A DNA stretch of 58,779 bases from Pseudomonadota bacterium (lineage in GTDB: Bacteria; Pseudomonadota; Gammaproteobacteria; GCA-001735895). Positions 50,113 to 57,863 of this stretch are shown here, in pieces; the stretch's first letter is position 1, and each line of letters starts with the position of its first letter. Made by a program: the position numbers and the translations under genes. The notes below the pieces were generated by a model, which was given only the letters and a program-made list of their open reading frames with translations, was not told the origin of the DNA and ran no database searches. The stretch lies in contig JADFMY010000004.1 of assembly GCA_022563685.1 (NCBI GenBank), positions 1-58,779 on the forward strand. Reading direction: 5' to 3'.

Positions 50113-51399
50113 ATGGCCGATAGAGAATTTGGAATCGAGACACTTTGCCTGCATGCAGGGCAAATACCAGACGCGGCCACCGGAGCTCGCGCGGTGCCCA
50201 TCTATCAGACGGCTTCCTATGTATTCGACGACGCCGATCATGCCGCCAGTCTGTTTAACCTGCAAACTTTCGGCAATACCTATACGCGCATGGCCAACCC
50301 CACGACTGCCGTATTCGAGGAACGCATGGCGGCGCTTGAAAATGGCCGCGCAGCACTCGCGGTTTCTACGGGGATGGCCGCGCAAACTACGGCTTTGCTT
50401 ACCTTGATGGAACAGGGCGACGAACTGGTATCCGCCCGCACCTTATACGGTGGCACCTATTCACAATTCGACGTGACTTTCCGAAAACTGGGCATTGAAA
50501 CCCATTTTGTCGATTCCGATGACCCGGAAAATTTTCGCAGGGCGATAACCCCGAAAACAAAAGCGCTCTTCGCCGAAATTATCGGCAACCCGTCGAACAA
50601 CGTGCTCGATATCGAGGCTGTGAGTGCGATCGCCAGAGAGGCGGGTATTCCGCTCATAGTAGACAGCACCTTTGCTTCCCCCTACCTGTGCAGGCCGATC
50701 GATTTCGGTGCGGATATCGTCGTGCACTCGGCGACCAAGTTTATCGGTGGCCATGGCACTACCATGGGCGGTGTCATCATCGAATCCGGCAAATTCGACT
50801 GGGCCAATGGAAATTTCCCCGGTATGGTCGAACCCTCGGACGGTTATCACGGCATCAGATTCTATGAGACCTTTGGCGACTTCGGCTTTACCATGAAGGC
50901 GCGTTTCGAAACCCTGCGCACGATGGGGCCTGCCGCGAGTCCTTTCAATTCATTCATGCTATTGCAGGGACTCGAAACCCTGCATGTGCGAATGGATCGC
51001 CATGTTGAAAATGCAGTCGGCGTGGCGAAATTCCTGCAGGATCATGCGGGTATTTCCTGGGTCAACTATGCCGGGCTCGAAGACAACCAGTATTACCCGC
51101 TGGCACAAAAATATCTGCCAAAGGGTGCTGGGTCGATCATGTGTTTCGGCATCAAGGGAGGCAAGGAAGCTGGAACCAGGTTTATCGAGGGTGTCCAGTT
51201 TCTGAGTCACCTCGCCAACGTCGGCGATGCCAAGACGCTGGTGATCCATCCCGCTTCCACCACCCATCGCCAACTCAGTGAAGAACAACAGGTTACAGCG
51301 GGGGTCACCGAGGATATGATTCGTATTTCGGTAGGACTGGAAACCCTGGACGATATCCTGTGGGATCTGGATCAGGCGTTACAGAAGGCGCAGGGTTAA
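50113..51399 (+). CDS. metY: O-acetylhomoserine sulfhydrylase
   Basis: The enzyme has 428 residues, PLP-dependent of the Cys/Met metabolism family. It makes homocysteine from O-acetylhomoserine and sulfide. PLP lysine is K209 in HSATKFIGGHG; the C-terminal HPASTTHRQLSEEQQ is characteristic of MetY. A methanethiol-using variant is possible. It is the last gene of the run starting at 47175; palindromic repeats follow. Confidence 0.93.
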   Translation: MADREFGIETLCLHAGQIPDAATGARAVPIYQTASYVFDDADHAASLFNLQTFGNTYTRMANPTTAVFEERMAALENGRAALAVSTGMAAQTTALLTLMEQGDELVSARTLYGGTYSQFDVTFRKLGIETHFVDSDDPENFRRAITPKTKALFAEIIGNPSNNVLDIEAVSAIAREAGIPLIVDSTFASPYLCRPIDFGADIVVHSATKFIGGHGTTMGGVIIESGKFDWANGNFPGMVEPSDGYHGIRFYETFGDFGFTMKARFETLRTMGPAASPFNSFMLLQGLETLHVRMDRHVENAVGVAKFLQDHAGISWVNYAGLEDNQYYPLAQKYLPKGAGSIMCFGIKGGKEAGTRFIEGVQFLSHLANVGDAKTLVIHPASTTHRQLSEEQQVTAGVTEDMIRISVGLETLDDILWDLDQALQKAQG

Positions 51400-51453
51400 A
51401 ATCGTAACTGCAGTATCAGACCATCAAACTCTATCTTTCGGAAAGTGTAACCA

Positions 51454-51593
51454 CCGAAATATTTTTACAGGAACGCTGTAAACCATCCATGGACGCTCTC
51501 GCGCAACATGACCGCCATGGACGGTGGAAATGCAATAGGGCTGTAGGAACAGCCCTTGCCCCTGTCGCACAAGGCCCTGTAAAAACATTCCGG
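51454..51593. repeat. 140-bp palindromic intergenic element
   Basis: The ends CCGAAATATTTTTACAGG (51454-51471) and CCTGTAAAAACATTCCGG (51576-51593) are inverted repeats matching at 16 of 18 positions. Inside are CCATCCATGG with CCATGGACGG, and the hairpin GGGCTGTAGGAACAGCCC. No coding potential. It lies in the 424-bp metY-purC spacer directly beside a second, different element. Confidence 0.65.
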
Positions 51594-51614
51594 CGATTAC
51601 ACCTCGATAGTGAG

Positions 51615-51720
51615 GCTGTCTCGGGGGGAAGGGCTCAAAACCTTATTTTTCAGGGATGAAAAATTAGAGCGTACAGGGAGGTATCCACAGCGTGTTTTGA
51701 GCGCTTTCACCTGAGACAGC
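51615..51720. repeat. 106-bp nested-hairpin intergenic element
   Basis: The outer arms GCTGTCTC (51615-51622) and GAGACAGC (51713-51720) enclose GCTCAAAAC (51633-51641)/GTTTTGAGC (51694-51702) and an inner hairpin ATTTTTCA/TGAAAAAT (51645-51664). The three nested stems form one long structure. Adjacent to, but unrelated in sequence to, the preceding element. Confidence 0.6.
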
Positions 51721-51823
51721 TTGCACCAGTTCAAGTAATTATTAAAATGCCAAAATTGCAGGTTATGATTTATTCCGGCCAACAGTGGGGCTTTCGATAA
51801 AAGTGGCCAGGGAAATGGGTTGA

Positions 51824-52726
51824 CTAATCTTCCCCAGTCAAAATATCGTGCGCTTCCTGGTACTTTTGCCGTGTCTTGTCGATGATTTCCTGCGGAATCT
51901 CGGGCGCTGGCGGGGTTTTATCCCAGTCCAGGGTTTCGAGATAATCGCGAATAAACTGCTTGTCGAAACTGGGTGGACTGATACCGGGCCGATATTGATC
52001 GGTTGGCCAGAATCTGGATGAATCGGGCGTCAGGATTTCGTCGATCAATACCAGTTGATCCTTATCGTCGAGGCCGAATTCAAACTTGGTATCGGCGATG
52101 ATGATGCCGCGTTCACGCGCGTATTTTGCAGCGGACTGGTACAGGCGAATGCTGATATCTCGAATCTGTGCGGCTTTTTCTTCACCGATCAATACAATCG
52201 TTTGCTCAAAACTGACATTGGTATCGTGATCCCCGACTGCAGCTTTGGTTGACGGCGTAAATATCGGCTCGCTCAACTGCGCTGCCTGCGGTAATCCTGG
52301 TGGCAATTGAATTCCACATATGTTTCCGGTCGCCTGGTAATCCTTCCAGCTTGACCCAATAACATAGCCGCGCACGATCGCTTCGACCGGCAGGGTTTTC
52401 ATTCGACGAACAATAATCGAACGCGACTCTAATAGGTCGTAATCCTGTTGCGAGACATAGTCGCATAAATCCAGATCGCTCAAATGATTGGTGATGATGT
52501 CGCCAGTTCTGGCAAACCAGAAATTCGAAATTTGCGTGAGCAGTTCACCCTTTTGTGGAATCGGTTGAGGAAATACTACATCGAATGCGGACAGCCGGTC
52601 GGTGGTTACAATCAACATATTGTCATCGTCGATGCGGTAAATATCTCGCACCTTGCCTCTGGCGATCAGTTCCAGATTAGCGATATTGGTTTCAAAAATG
52701 CCGGGCAATGTCTGGTAGGTACTCAT
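51824..52726 (-). CDS. purC: SAICAR synthetase
   Basis: The enzyme has 300 residues from ATG 52726 (MSTYQTLPGIFETNIANL), the longer form common in proteobacteria; the open frame continues upstream to 52987 but crosses the purE start region and is not family-like. RGKVRDIYRIDDDNMLIVTTDRLSAFD and the later EFGLDDKDQLVLIDEILTPDSSR are canonical. It makes SAICAR in purine synthesis. It is divergent from purE-purK with 138 bp between starts, so purine genes share this control region. Confidence 0.96.
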   Translation of the reverse strand: MSTYQTLPGIFETNIANLELIARGKVRDIYRIDDDNMLIVTTDRLSAFDVVFPQPIPQKGELLTQISNFWFARTGDIITNHLSDLDLCDYVSQQDYDLLESRSIIVRRMKTLPVEAIVRGYVIGSSWKDYQATGNICGIQLPPGLPQAAQLSEPIFTPSTKAAVGDHDTNVSFEQTIVLIGEEKAAQIRDISIRLYQSAAKYARERGIIIADTKFEFGLDDKDQLVLIDEILTPDSSRFWPTDQYRPGISPPSFDKQFIRDYLETLDWDKTPPAPEIPQEIIDKTRQKYQEAHDILTGED

Positions 52727-52825
52727 CGTCGGGGTATAAATCGGGCGAAAATTGCTGGGGTAACACAGGGGTCGAATCATACCATATCGGCTTCTCCGGA
52801 TTAGTTTTTCCCACGGAAATAGGAG

Positions 52826-52831
52826 TATAAT
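52826..52831 (+). promoter_or_regulatory. -10 box of the purEK promoter
   Basis: TATAAT lies 34 bp before the purE ATG. A -35 is not obvious (TTAGTT at 52801 is spaced 19). I do not see a PurR-type operator. Confidence 0.45.
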
Positions 52832-52864
52832 CGCTCGCTTTTTCAGGAATACTCGGAGATAAGC

Positions 52865-53359
52865 ATGTCGAAACCAGTGGTTGCCGTGGTAATGGGCAGT
52901 GATAGTGATTGGCCGGTGATGCAACATGCGGTTGAATATCTGGATCGCTTTGGGATCAGCTACCTGACCCGGGTAGTTTCCGCGCACCGCACGCCTGATT
53001 TACTTGCCGAGTTTGCAAAAAGTGCAGGTGAAAAGTCGCTCGCCTGTATTATCGCCGGAGCAGGCGGAGCCGCACATCTGCCGGGTATGCTGGCAGCCAA
53101 TACGACAGTCCCGGTTTTAGGGGTGCCTGTACCCACCGAGCATTTACAGGGTAAGGATTCACTGTTGTCGATCGTGCAGATGCCCAGGGGAGTCCCGGTT
53201 GCCACCTTTGCTATCGGTAAAGCGGGCGCGGTTAACGCGGCGTTGTTTGCGGTATCGATGTTGGCGATGAACGATTCGGCGCTCGCAACCCAACTCGAAG
53301 AATTTCGTTCGAGCCAGCGCGACGCCGTTCTACAGATGACCCTGCCACCGCAAAACTAA
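52865..53359 (+). CDS. purE: N5-carboxyaminoimidazole ribonucleotide mutase
   Basis: The enzyme has 164 residues, class I Pur[18 protein letters not shown] is the substrate loop, [10 protein letters not shown] holds the catalytic histidine, and [15 protein letters not shown] is conserved. It converts N5-CAIR made by PurK to CAIR. purK begins three bases after its stop. Confidence 0.97.
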   Translation: MSKPVVAVVMGSDSDWPVMQHAVEYLDRFGISYLTRVVSAHRTPDLLAEFAKSAGEKSLACIIAGAGGAAHLPGMLAANTTVPVLGVPVPTEHLQGKDSLLSIVQMPRGVPVATFAIGKAGAVNAALFAVSMLAMNDSALATQLEEFRSSQRDAVLQMTLPPQN

Positions 53360-53362
53360 ACC

Positions 53363-54490
53363 ATGGCAATCCTTCCCGGTAGTACGCTCGGAATGCTCGG
53401 CGGTGGCCAGCTTGGGCGCATGTTTGTCACAGCGGCGAGGACTATGGGCTACCAGGTTGTCGTGCTCGACCCGGATGTTAATAGCCCGGCCGGTGGTATG
53501 GCGAGCGAGCACCTGCAGGCAGCTTATACCGATCACGAAGCGCTTGACACTCTGGCCAGGCGATGCGCTGCGATTACCACCGAATTCGAAAATATTCCAG
53601 CCGATTCACTCGAATACCTGGCCAAATCTTGTCCGGTACACCCGTCTGCCAGTGCCTTGCGTATCGCGCAAAACCGGCTCAGTGAAAAGGACTTTTTCAC
53701 CTCGATCGGGTTAAATACCGCAGCCTATATCGGGATCGAATGCGAAGACGATATTGTGCAGGCAGAAAATTTCGCATTCCCTGCAATATTGAAAACCGCC
53801 ACGCTGGGTTACGATGGCAAGGGACAGGTAGTTTGTAAATCGTTCGATGAATTATCGGCTGCTTTTGCGCGTATTGGCGGGCACCAGAGCGTACTGGAGA
53901 AAAAAATTGATCTCGCGAAAGAAGTGTCGGTAGTATTGTGCAGAAGCCAGAGTGGCGAAATCGATTGTTTCCCGTTGGCTGAAAACCAGCACCGTAACGG
54001 CATACTCGATATTTCTATCGCGCCGGCCGAATTACCTCAGTCGCTGACGGACGAAGTTCGGTCGGCGGCCTGCCGTATCGCCGATGGCCTGGACTATTGC
54101 GGTGTGCTAGCAGTAGAGTTTTTTATATCGGCAGACAATAAAGTGCTGGTGAACGAAATGGCCCCGCGGCCTCACAATTCGGGGCACTACACCCTGGATG
54201 CCTGCGTAACTTCACAGTTTGAACAACAGGTGCGCATGATGTGTGGCCTACAGGCTGGTTCGAGCAGGCAGCATAGTGCTGTGGCTATGTGGAATGTTCT
54301 TGGCGATATCTGGCCTGAACAGGGGGAACCTGCCTGGGACAAGGTATTACAGCGGGGCGATGCGAAGCTACACCTGTACGGCAAAACCGAGGCTCGGGCC
54401 GGGCGTAAGATGGGGCATATTACTTGTCTGGCGCAGGACACCGATCAGGCGCTTGAGCTACTGGTGAAACTGCAACAGCAACTTTCCTAA
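53363..54490 (+). CDS. purK: N5-carboxyaminoimidazole ribonucleotide synthase
   Basis: This 375-residue ATP-grasp enzyme starts LGMLGGGQLGRMFVTAA; the central LKTATLGYDGKGQ and C-terminal VNEMAPRPHNSGHYTLDAC are typical. It acts directly before PurE in purine synthesis. Its 3' end overlaps the convergent methyltransferase gene by four bases. Confidence 0.97.
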   Translation: MAILPGSTLGMLGGGQLGRMFVTAARTMGYQVVVLDPDVNSPAGGMASEHLQAAYTDHEALDTLARRCAAITTEFENIPADSLEYLAKSCPVHPSASALRIAQNRLSEKDFFTSIGLNTAAYIGIECEDDIVQAENFAFPAILKTATLGYDGKGQVVCKSFDELSAAFARIGGHQSVLEKKIDLAKEVSVVLCRSQSGEIDCFPLAENQHRNGILDISIAPAELPQSLTDEVRSAACRIADGLDYCGVLAVEFFISADNKVLVNEMAPRPHNSGHYTLDACVTSQFEQQVRMMCGLQAGSSRQHSAVAMWNVLGDIWPEQGEPAWDKVLQRGDAKLHLYGKTEARAGRKMGHITCLAQDTDQALELLVKLQQQLS

Positions 54491-55080
54491 GCTGGTTTTA
54501 CGCCGCGGGCGACGGTATAGGTTTTACCCTGTTTGATTTTTTCGTAATGTCCAAATACTTCATGAAAGCCGCGTTTGAAAAACTGGCGTAGACCCGTGAT
54601 TGTGACGATATAAAACGATCCACCTGGTTTCAGGTATTCGAGTGCATCGAACAGATAAATATAGAGCATTTCCTTACCGACCTTGGCGGGAATATTGGAG
54701 ACGATCAAGTCAAATTGCTGTTTCGGGATATGGTCAAAGCCATTGCTCAGTAAACAGCTGGCGTTATCGGTTTTATTGAGCAGGCGGTTCTTTTCTGCGT
54801 ACTCGATCGCGACGAAATCCCTGTCGACAAGCAGCGTATGTCCTCGGGGTGCTGACCTTGCCATATACAGGCCGAGTACACCGTAGCCGCATCCGAGATC
54901 GAGGCAATCGTAGCCGGGTTCAATGTCGAGGTAGTTGAGCAGCATTTGCGAACCCTCGTCGATCACCCGTGGCGAAAATAGCCCCCAGGTGGTATAAAAC
55001 GTCAGTACCTGATTGCCCCTTTTGTAGTAGATTTTCAGGTCCTGTCGAACTTTCTGGTTATAGTCTTTTAAATCAATCAT
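54487..55080 (-). CDS. Class I SAM-dependent methyltransferase (RsmC-like)
   Basis: The protein has 197 residues. SAM motif DLGCGYGVLGLYMAR and the catalytic-region motif VSNIPAKVGKE in place of the usual NPPF, a substitution common in this small family. Related to the C-terminal half of RsmC, so an RNA or protein methyl acceptor is likely; the exact substrate is unknown. The gene is divergent from the cytochrome c gene. Confidence 0.8.
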   Translation of the reverse strand: MIDLKDYNQKVRQDLKIYYKRGNQVLTFYTTWGLFSPRVIDEGSQMLLNYLDIEPGYDCLDLGCGYGVLGLYMARSAPRGHTLLVDRDFVAIEYAEKNRLLNKTDNASCLLSNGFDHIPKQQFDLIVSNIPAKVGKEMLYIYLFDALEYLKPGGSFYIVTITGLRQFFKRGFHEVFGHYEKIKQGKTYTVARGVKPA

Positions 55081-55217
55081 ATCCTTGCGTATTCAGCGTA
55101 GATTAAGCCTGGCCTGTTAGCCTTTACATCGGTCAATAGCCCTGCCACAATAGCGCCGTTTTTTCGCCGCCATTATCCAATGGCATGTCAAAATTTACTA
55201 CCTTGGAGTAGGTATTT

Positions 55218-55523
55218 ATGAGATTTGTTTCAGTTTGTGTGTTTTCATTGGCACTGGTATTCAGTGCTTCCGCTCAAGCCGATAAGGCAGCTGGCCAGTC
55301 AACTTACGCAGCCAGGGGTTGTATTGGCTGCCATGGCGCCGGTGGTAAAAGTGTGGTGCCGACTAATCCGTCACTGCTGGGTAAAGATGCCAGTTTTGTA
55401 CGTAAGAATCTGACCGATTTTCGCAGTGGTGCGCGTAAAGGTAATATCATGAATGCGATGGCGGCTGGACTTAGCGACGCTGATATCGACAATTTGGCCG
55501 ATTATATAGGTAGCCTTAAGTAA
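55218..55523 (+). CDS. Small periplasmic class I cytochrome c
   Basis: The protein has 101 residues. A signal peptide (about 1-21, SASAQA) is followed by heme motif CIGCH (C35, C38, H39) and a probable methionine ligand in IMNAMAAGLSDADI. It resembles cytochrome c4/c553-type single-heme carriers. Its partner is not evident; it is followed by a strong terminator and stands alone. Confidence 0.9.
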   Translation: MRFVSVCVFSLALVFSASAQADKAAGQSTYAARGCIGCHGAGGKSVVPTNPSLLGKDASFVRKNLTDFRSGARKGNIMNAMAAGLSDADIDNLADYIGSLK

Positions 55524-55536
55524 GCTCTGGTTACAG

Positions 55537-55564
55537 AAAAAAGCCGACAGTAGTCGGCTTTTTT
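55537..55564. terminator. Rho-independent terminator after the cytochrome c gene
   Basis: AAAAAAGCCGAC, loop AGTA, GTCGGCTTTTTT: a 12-bp perfect stem including an A/T-tract, 13 bases after the cytochrome stop. The flanking A and T runs make it usable in both directions. Confidence 0.92.
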
Positions 55565-55685
55565 CTTAACGAATTTATTAGCGCTCCAGTACTGTACTAA
55601 TATCAGACCGTCGAGTGTGTTCTGACTAAAACAGGAAGCAATTTCGTGTACATTGTGAGCCACTACATCCAATTGGATCTGAAGT

Positions 55686-56381
55686 ATGGCTGATTACCTC
55701 ATTGCCGCATCAATTTTGTCTGCCAATTTCGCGCGACTCGGCGAAGAAGTCGATAACGTCATCGCTTCGGGTGCCGATATCGTTCATTTCGACGTGATGG
55801 ATAATCACTACGTGCCGAACCTCACGATCGGTCCGTTGGTTTGCGATGCTTTACGCACTCATGGGGTGAGCACGCCTATCGATGTCCACCTGATGACCAA
55901 GCCGGTCGATCGCATCATTCCCGATTTTGCCAAAGCGGGTGCGAGTTATATTACCTTCCACCCCGAAGCCTCGGATCATGTCGATCGCACTTTGGGATTG
56001 ATTCGTGACAGCGGGTGCAAAGCTGGCCTGGTATTTAATCCAGCTACCCCGCTTACCTATCTCGACTATGTCATCGACAAGATCGATATGATCTTGCTGA
56101 TGTCGGTTAATCCTGGTTTTGGCGGGCAAAGCTTTATCATTGCGACGCTGGATAAACTGCGCGAGGCGAAGAATATAATTGATCAGTACGGATCCGATAT
56201 ACGTCTCGAAGTCGACGGTGGCGTTAAAGTCGACAATATTGCCGAGATTGCCGCAGCAGGGGCCGATACCTTTGTATCAGGATCTGGAATTTTTAACCAC
56301 TCCAGCCAGACCGACCCCAATCGATACGACAGCATTGTTGCAAAAATGAGAGACGAACTCGCGAGGGCGAATAGTATTTGA
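55686..56381 (+). CDS. rpe: Ribulose-phosphate 3-epimerase
   Basis: This TIM-barrel enzyme of the pentose phosphate pathway has 231 residues. [17 protein letters not shown], the metal ligands in [16 protein letters not shown], and [12 protein letters not shown] are canonical. Its stop overlaps the gph start, the usual rpe-gph coupling. Confidence 0.97.
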   Translation: MADYLIAASILSANFARLGEEVDNVIASGADIVHFDVMDNHYVPNLTIGPLVCDALRTHGVSTPIDVHLMTKPVDRIIPDFAKAGASYITFHPEASDHVDRTLGLIRDSGCKAGLVFNPATPLTYLDYVIDKIDMILLMSVNPGFGGQSFIIATLDKLREAKNIIDQYGSDIRLEVDGGVKVDNIAEIAAAGADTFVSGSGIFNHSSQTDPNRYDSIVAKMRDELARANSI

Positions 56382-56799
56382 TCAGAAAGCCGGACATGGT
56401 GTTGTTCGACCTGGATGGAACCCTGGTCGATACCGTGCCCGACCTGGCTTATTGTATCGATCAAACGATGCTGCAAATGAATCTGCCGGTTCGTGGCGAA
56501 AAATCGGTCAGGCACTGGGTTGGCAATGGAGTCGAAAGCCTGGTCAAACGAGCGTTGCTCAATGCAATGGATGGTGAACCCGATCCAGTACTTTTTCAAA
56601 GTGCTCTGCCTTCGTTTAAATCACTCTATGCATCAAATATCTCGGTGCGCAGTCGCCTGTACGACGGCGTATTAACTGGTCTCGATTATTTGAAACGGCG
56701 CGGTTATCGCCTGGCATGCGTCACCAGCAAAGTGAGAGAATTTACCCATCCTTTGATGCGCGATCTAAAGATAGCTGAATACTTTGAGCTGATTCTCTT
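56378..56799 (+). pseudogene. gph: Phosphoglycolate phosphatase, truncated at the contig junction
   Basis: The first about 140 residues of a HAD-family Gph are intact: nucleophile loop MVLFDLDGTLVDTVPDL and GVLTGLDYLKRRGYRLACVTSK. Just after AEYFELI, where the family continues with the SGD motif, the sequence changes to unrelated AT-rich DNA and the frame stops at 56887. The lysine and second acidic motif are therefore missing. The start is probably the TTG at 56378 overlapping the rpe stop; an ATG at 56396 is possible. The intact gene (about 225 residues) presumably exists in the organism. Confidence 0.85.
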
Positions 56800-57020
56800 G
56801 TTGCTGCAGTATTTAGTTGGAATAAGAATGGTTGTGCTAATTGGTCTAATTGATGTCTTAAAAATACAACTAGTCTTGCAACATTAACTCTATCTAAAGC
56901 AGTTGTTTCTGGATGTAAAGTTTTATCTCCTGTTTCCCATCAAAAACTTAAATGGTTTCTAAATGATCTTGAATTGTCAGAATTTTATATTGATGAAAAT
57001 GATCCTCATCTTGGAAAATC
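56797..57020. other. Chimeric junction and unassigned AT-rich segment
   Basis: From about 56797 base composition shifts abruptly to A+T. Between here and the gatB-like frame no intact gene is visible. One frame (56857-57033) reads LSKAVVSGCKVLSP, then HQKLKWFLNDLELSEFYIDEN and stops at a run of seven A. I cannot assign it; one extra A would join it to the GatB frame. No transposase, att site or repeat marks the boundary. Confidence 0.6.
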
Positions 57021-57863
57021 ATTGATAAAAAAATAGGTATAAAAGCAGATATCAATGTTTCAATTAAAAATGGGAAAAGAGTTGAAATGAAAAACATAAA
57101 CAGTCTAAAAAACATTAAATTGGCAATTGAATATGAAATCAAAAGGCAAAAAAAACCAGGTGAACTTCCAAAAAAACAAGAGACAAGAATGTTTGATGAA
57201 AAAAAAGGAATAACAATCAAGATGCGTGAAAAAGAGGCTGCAGAAGAATACAGATTCATTTCAGAACCAGACTTGCCAATAATCAAATTAGAAAAAACAA
57301 GGATTGAAAATTTAAAACAATCTCTTCCAGAAAATCCTCGGAAAAAAATAAAAAAAATTGTAAAAAAATACAAAATAGAAAAAAGGCATGCAGAAATATT
57401 AACAAAAAATCTTGACGTTGTGGAATTTTTTGAAAACATAATTGAGAAAACAAATCCCAAACTTGCAGTTCGTTGGGTAACTGAAGAATTGTTAAGAATT
57501 TTGAATTACGCGAAAAAAGAAATCCATGAAGTTAATATTCAACCAAACCATTTTATTGAACTCTTAAATTTAATAAATAATAAAAAGATTACAGAACTAA
57601 AAGCAAAGGAAATTCTGAATAAATTTATCCCTGAATCATTTTCTCCAACAAAACAATTAAAAAAACATACAACAATTTCTTCAGAAAAAGAAATAGAAAA
57701 AATTGCAAAAAAAGTTGTAAAGGAAAATTCAAAAGCTGTGAGAGACTACAAGCAAGGAATAGAAAAATCTCTAAATTTTTTAATTGGACAAATTATGAGG
57801 CAATCAGAAAAAAGAGCTGATTATAAAATAGCAAGAAAGATTTTGGAAAAAATTTTAAAATAA
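57003..57863 (+). CDS. gatB: GatB C-terminal two-thirds (5' truncated), archaeal-like
   Basis: The frame is open from a stop at 57000-57002 and matches Asp-tRNA(Asn)/Glu-tRNA(Gln) amidotransferase subunit B from IGIKADINVSI onwards: NGKRVEMKNINSLKNIKLA, KQETRMFDEKKG, MREKEAAEEYRF and SEPDLP are conserved. The remaining about 180 residues are the GatB/YqeY tail, lysine-rich. The N-terminal catalytic cradle is missing. The A+T codon use and wording resemble DPANN archaeal GatB proteins as I remember them. The gene was probably complete in the source genome and cut by the junction. Confidence 0.8.
   Translation, partial: SSSWKIIDKKIGIKADINVSIKNGKRVEMKNINSLKNIKLAIEYEIKRQKKPGELPKKQETRMFDEKKGITIKMREKEAAEEYRFISEPDLPIIKLEKTRIENLKQSLPENPRKKIKKIVKKYKIEKRHAEILTKNLDVVEFFENIIEKTNPKLAVRWVTEELLRILNYAKKEIHEVNIQPNHFIELLNLINNKKITELKAKEILNKFIPESFSPTKQLKKHTTISSEKEIEKIAKKVVKENSKAVRDYKQGIEKSLNFLIGQIMRQSEKRADYKIARKILEKILK

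Noticed and set aside
52727-52987. Longer start for purC
   Set aside because: Would run through the purE promoter and into purE on the other strand; SAICAR synthetase begins at MSTYQTLPG.
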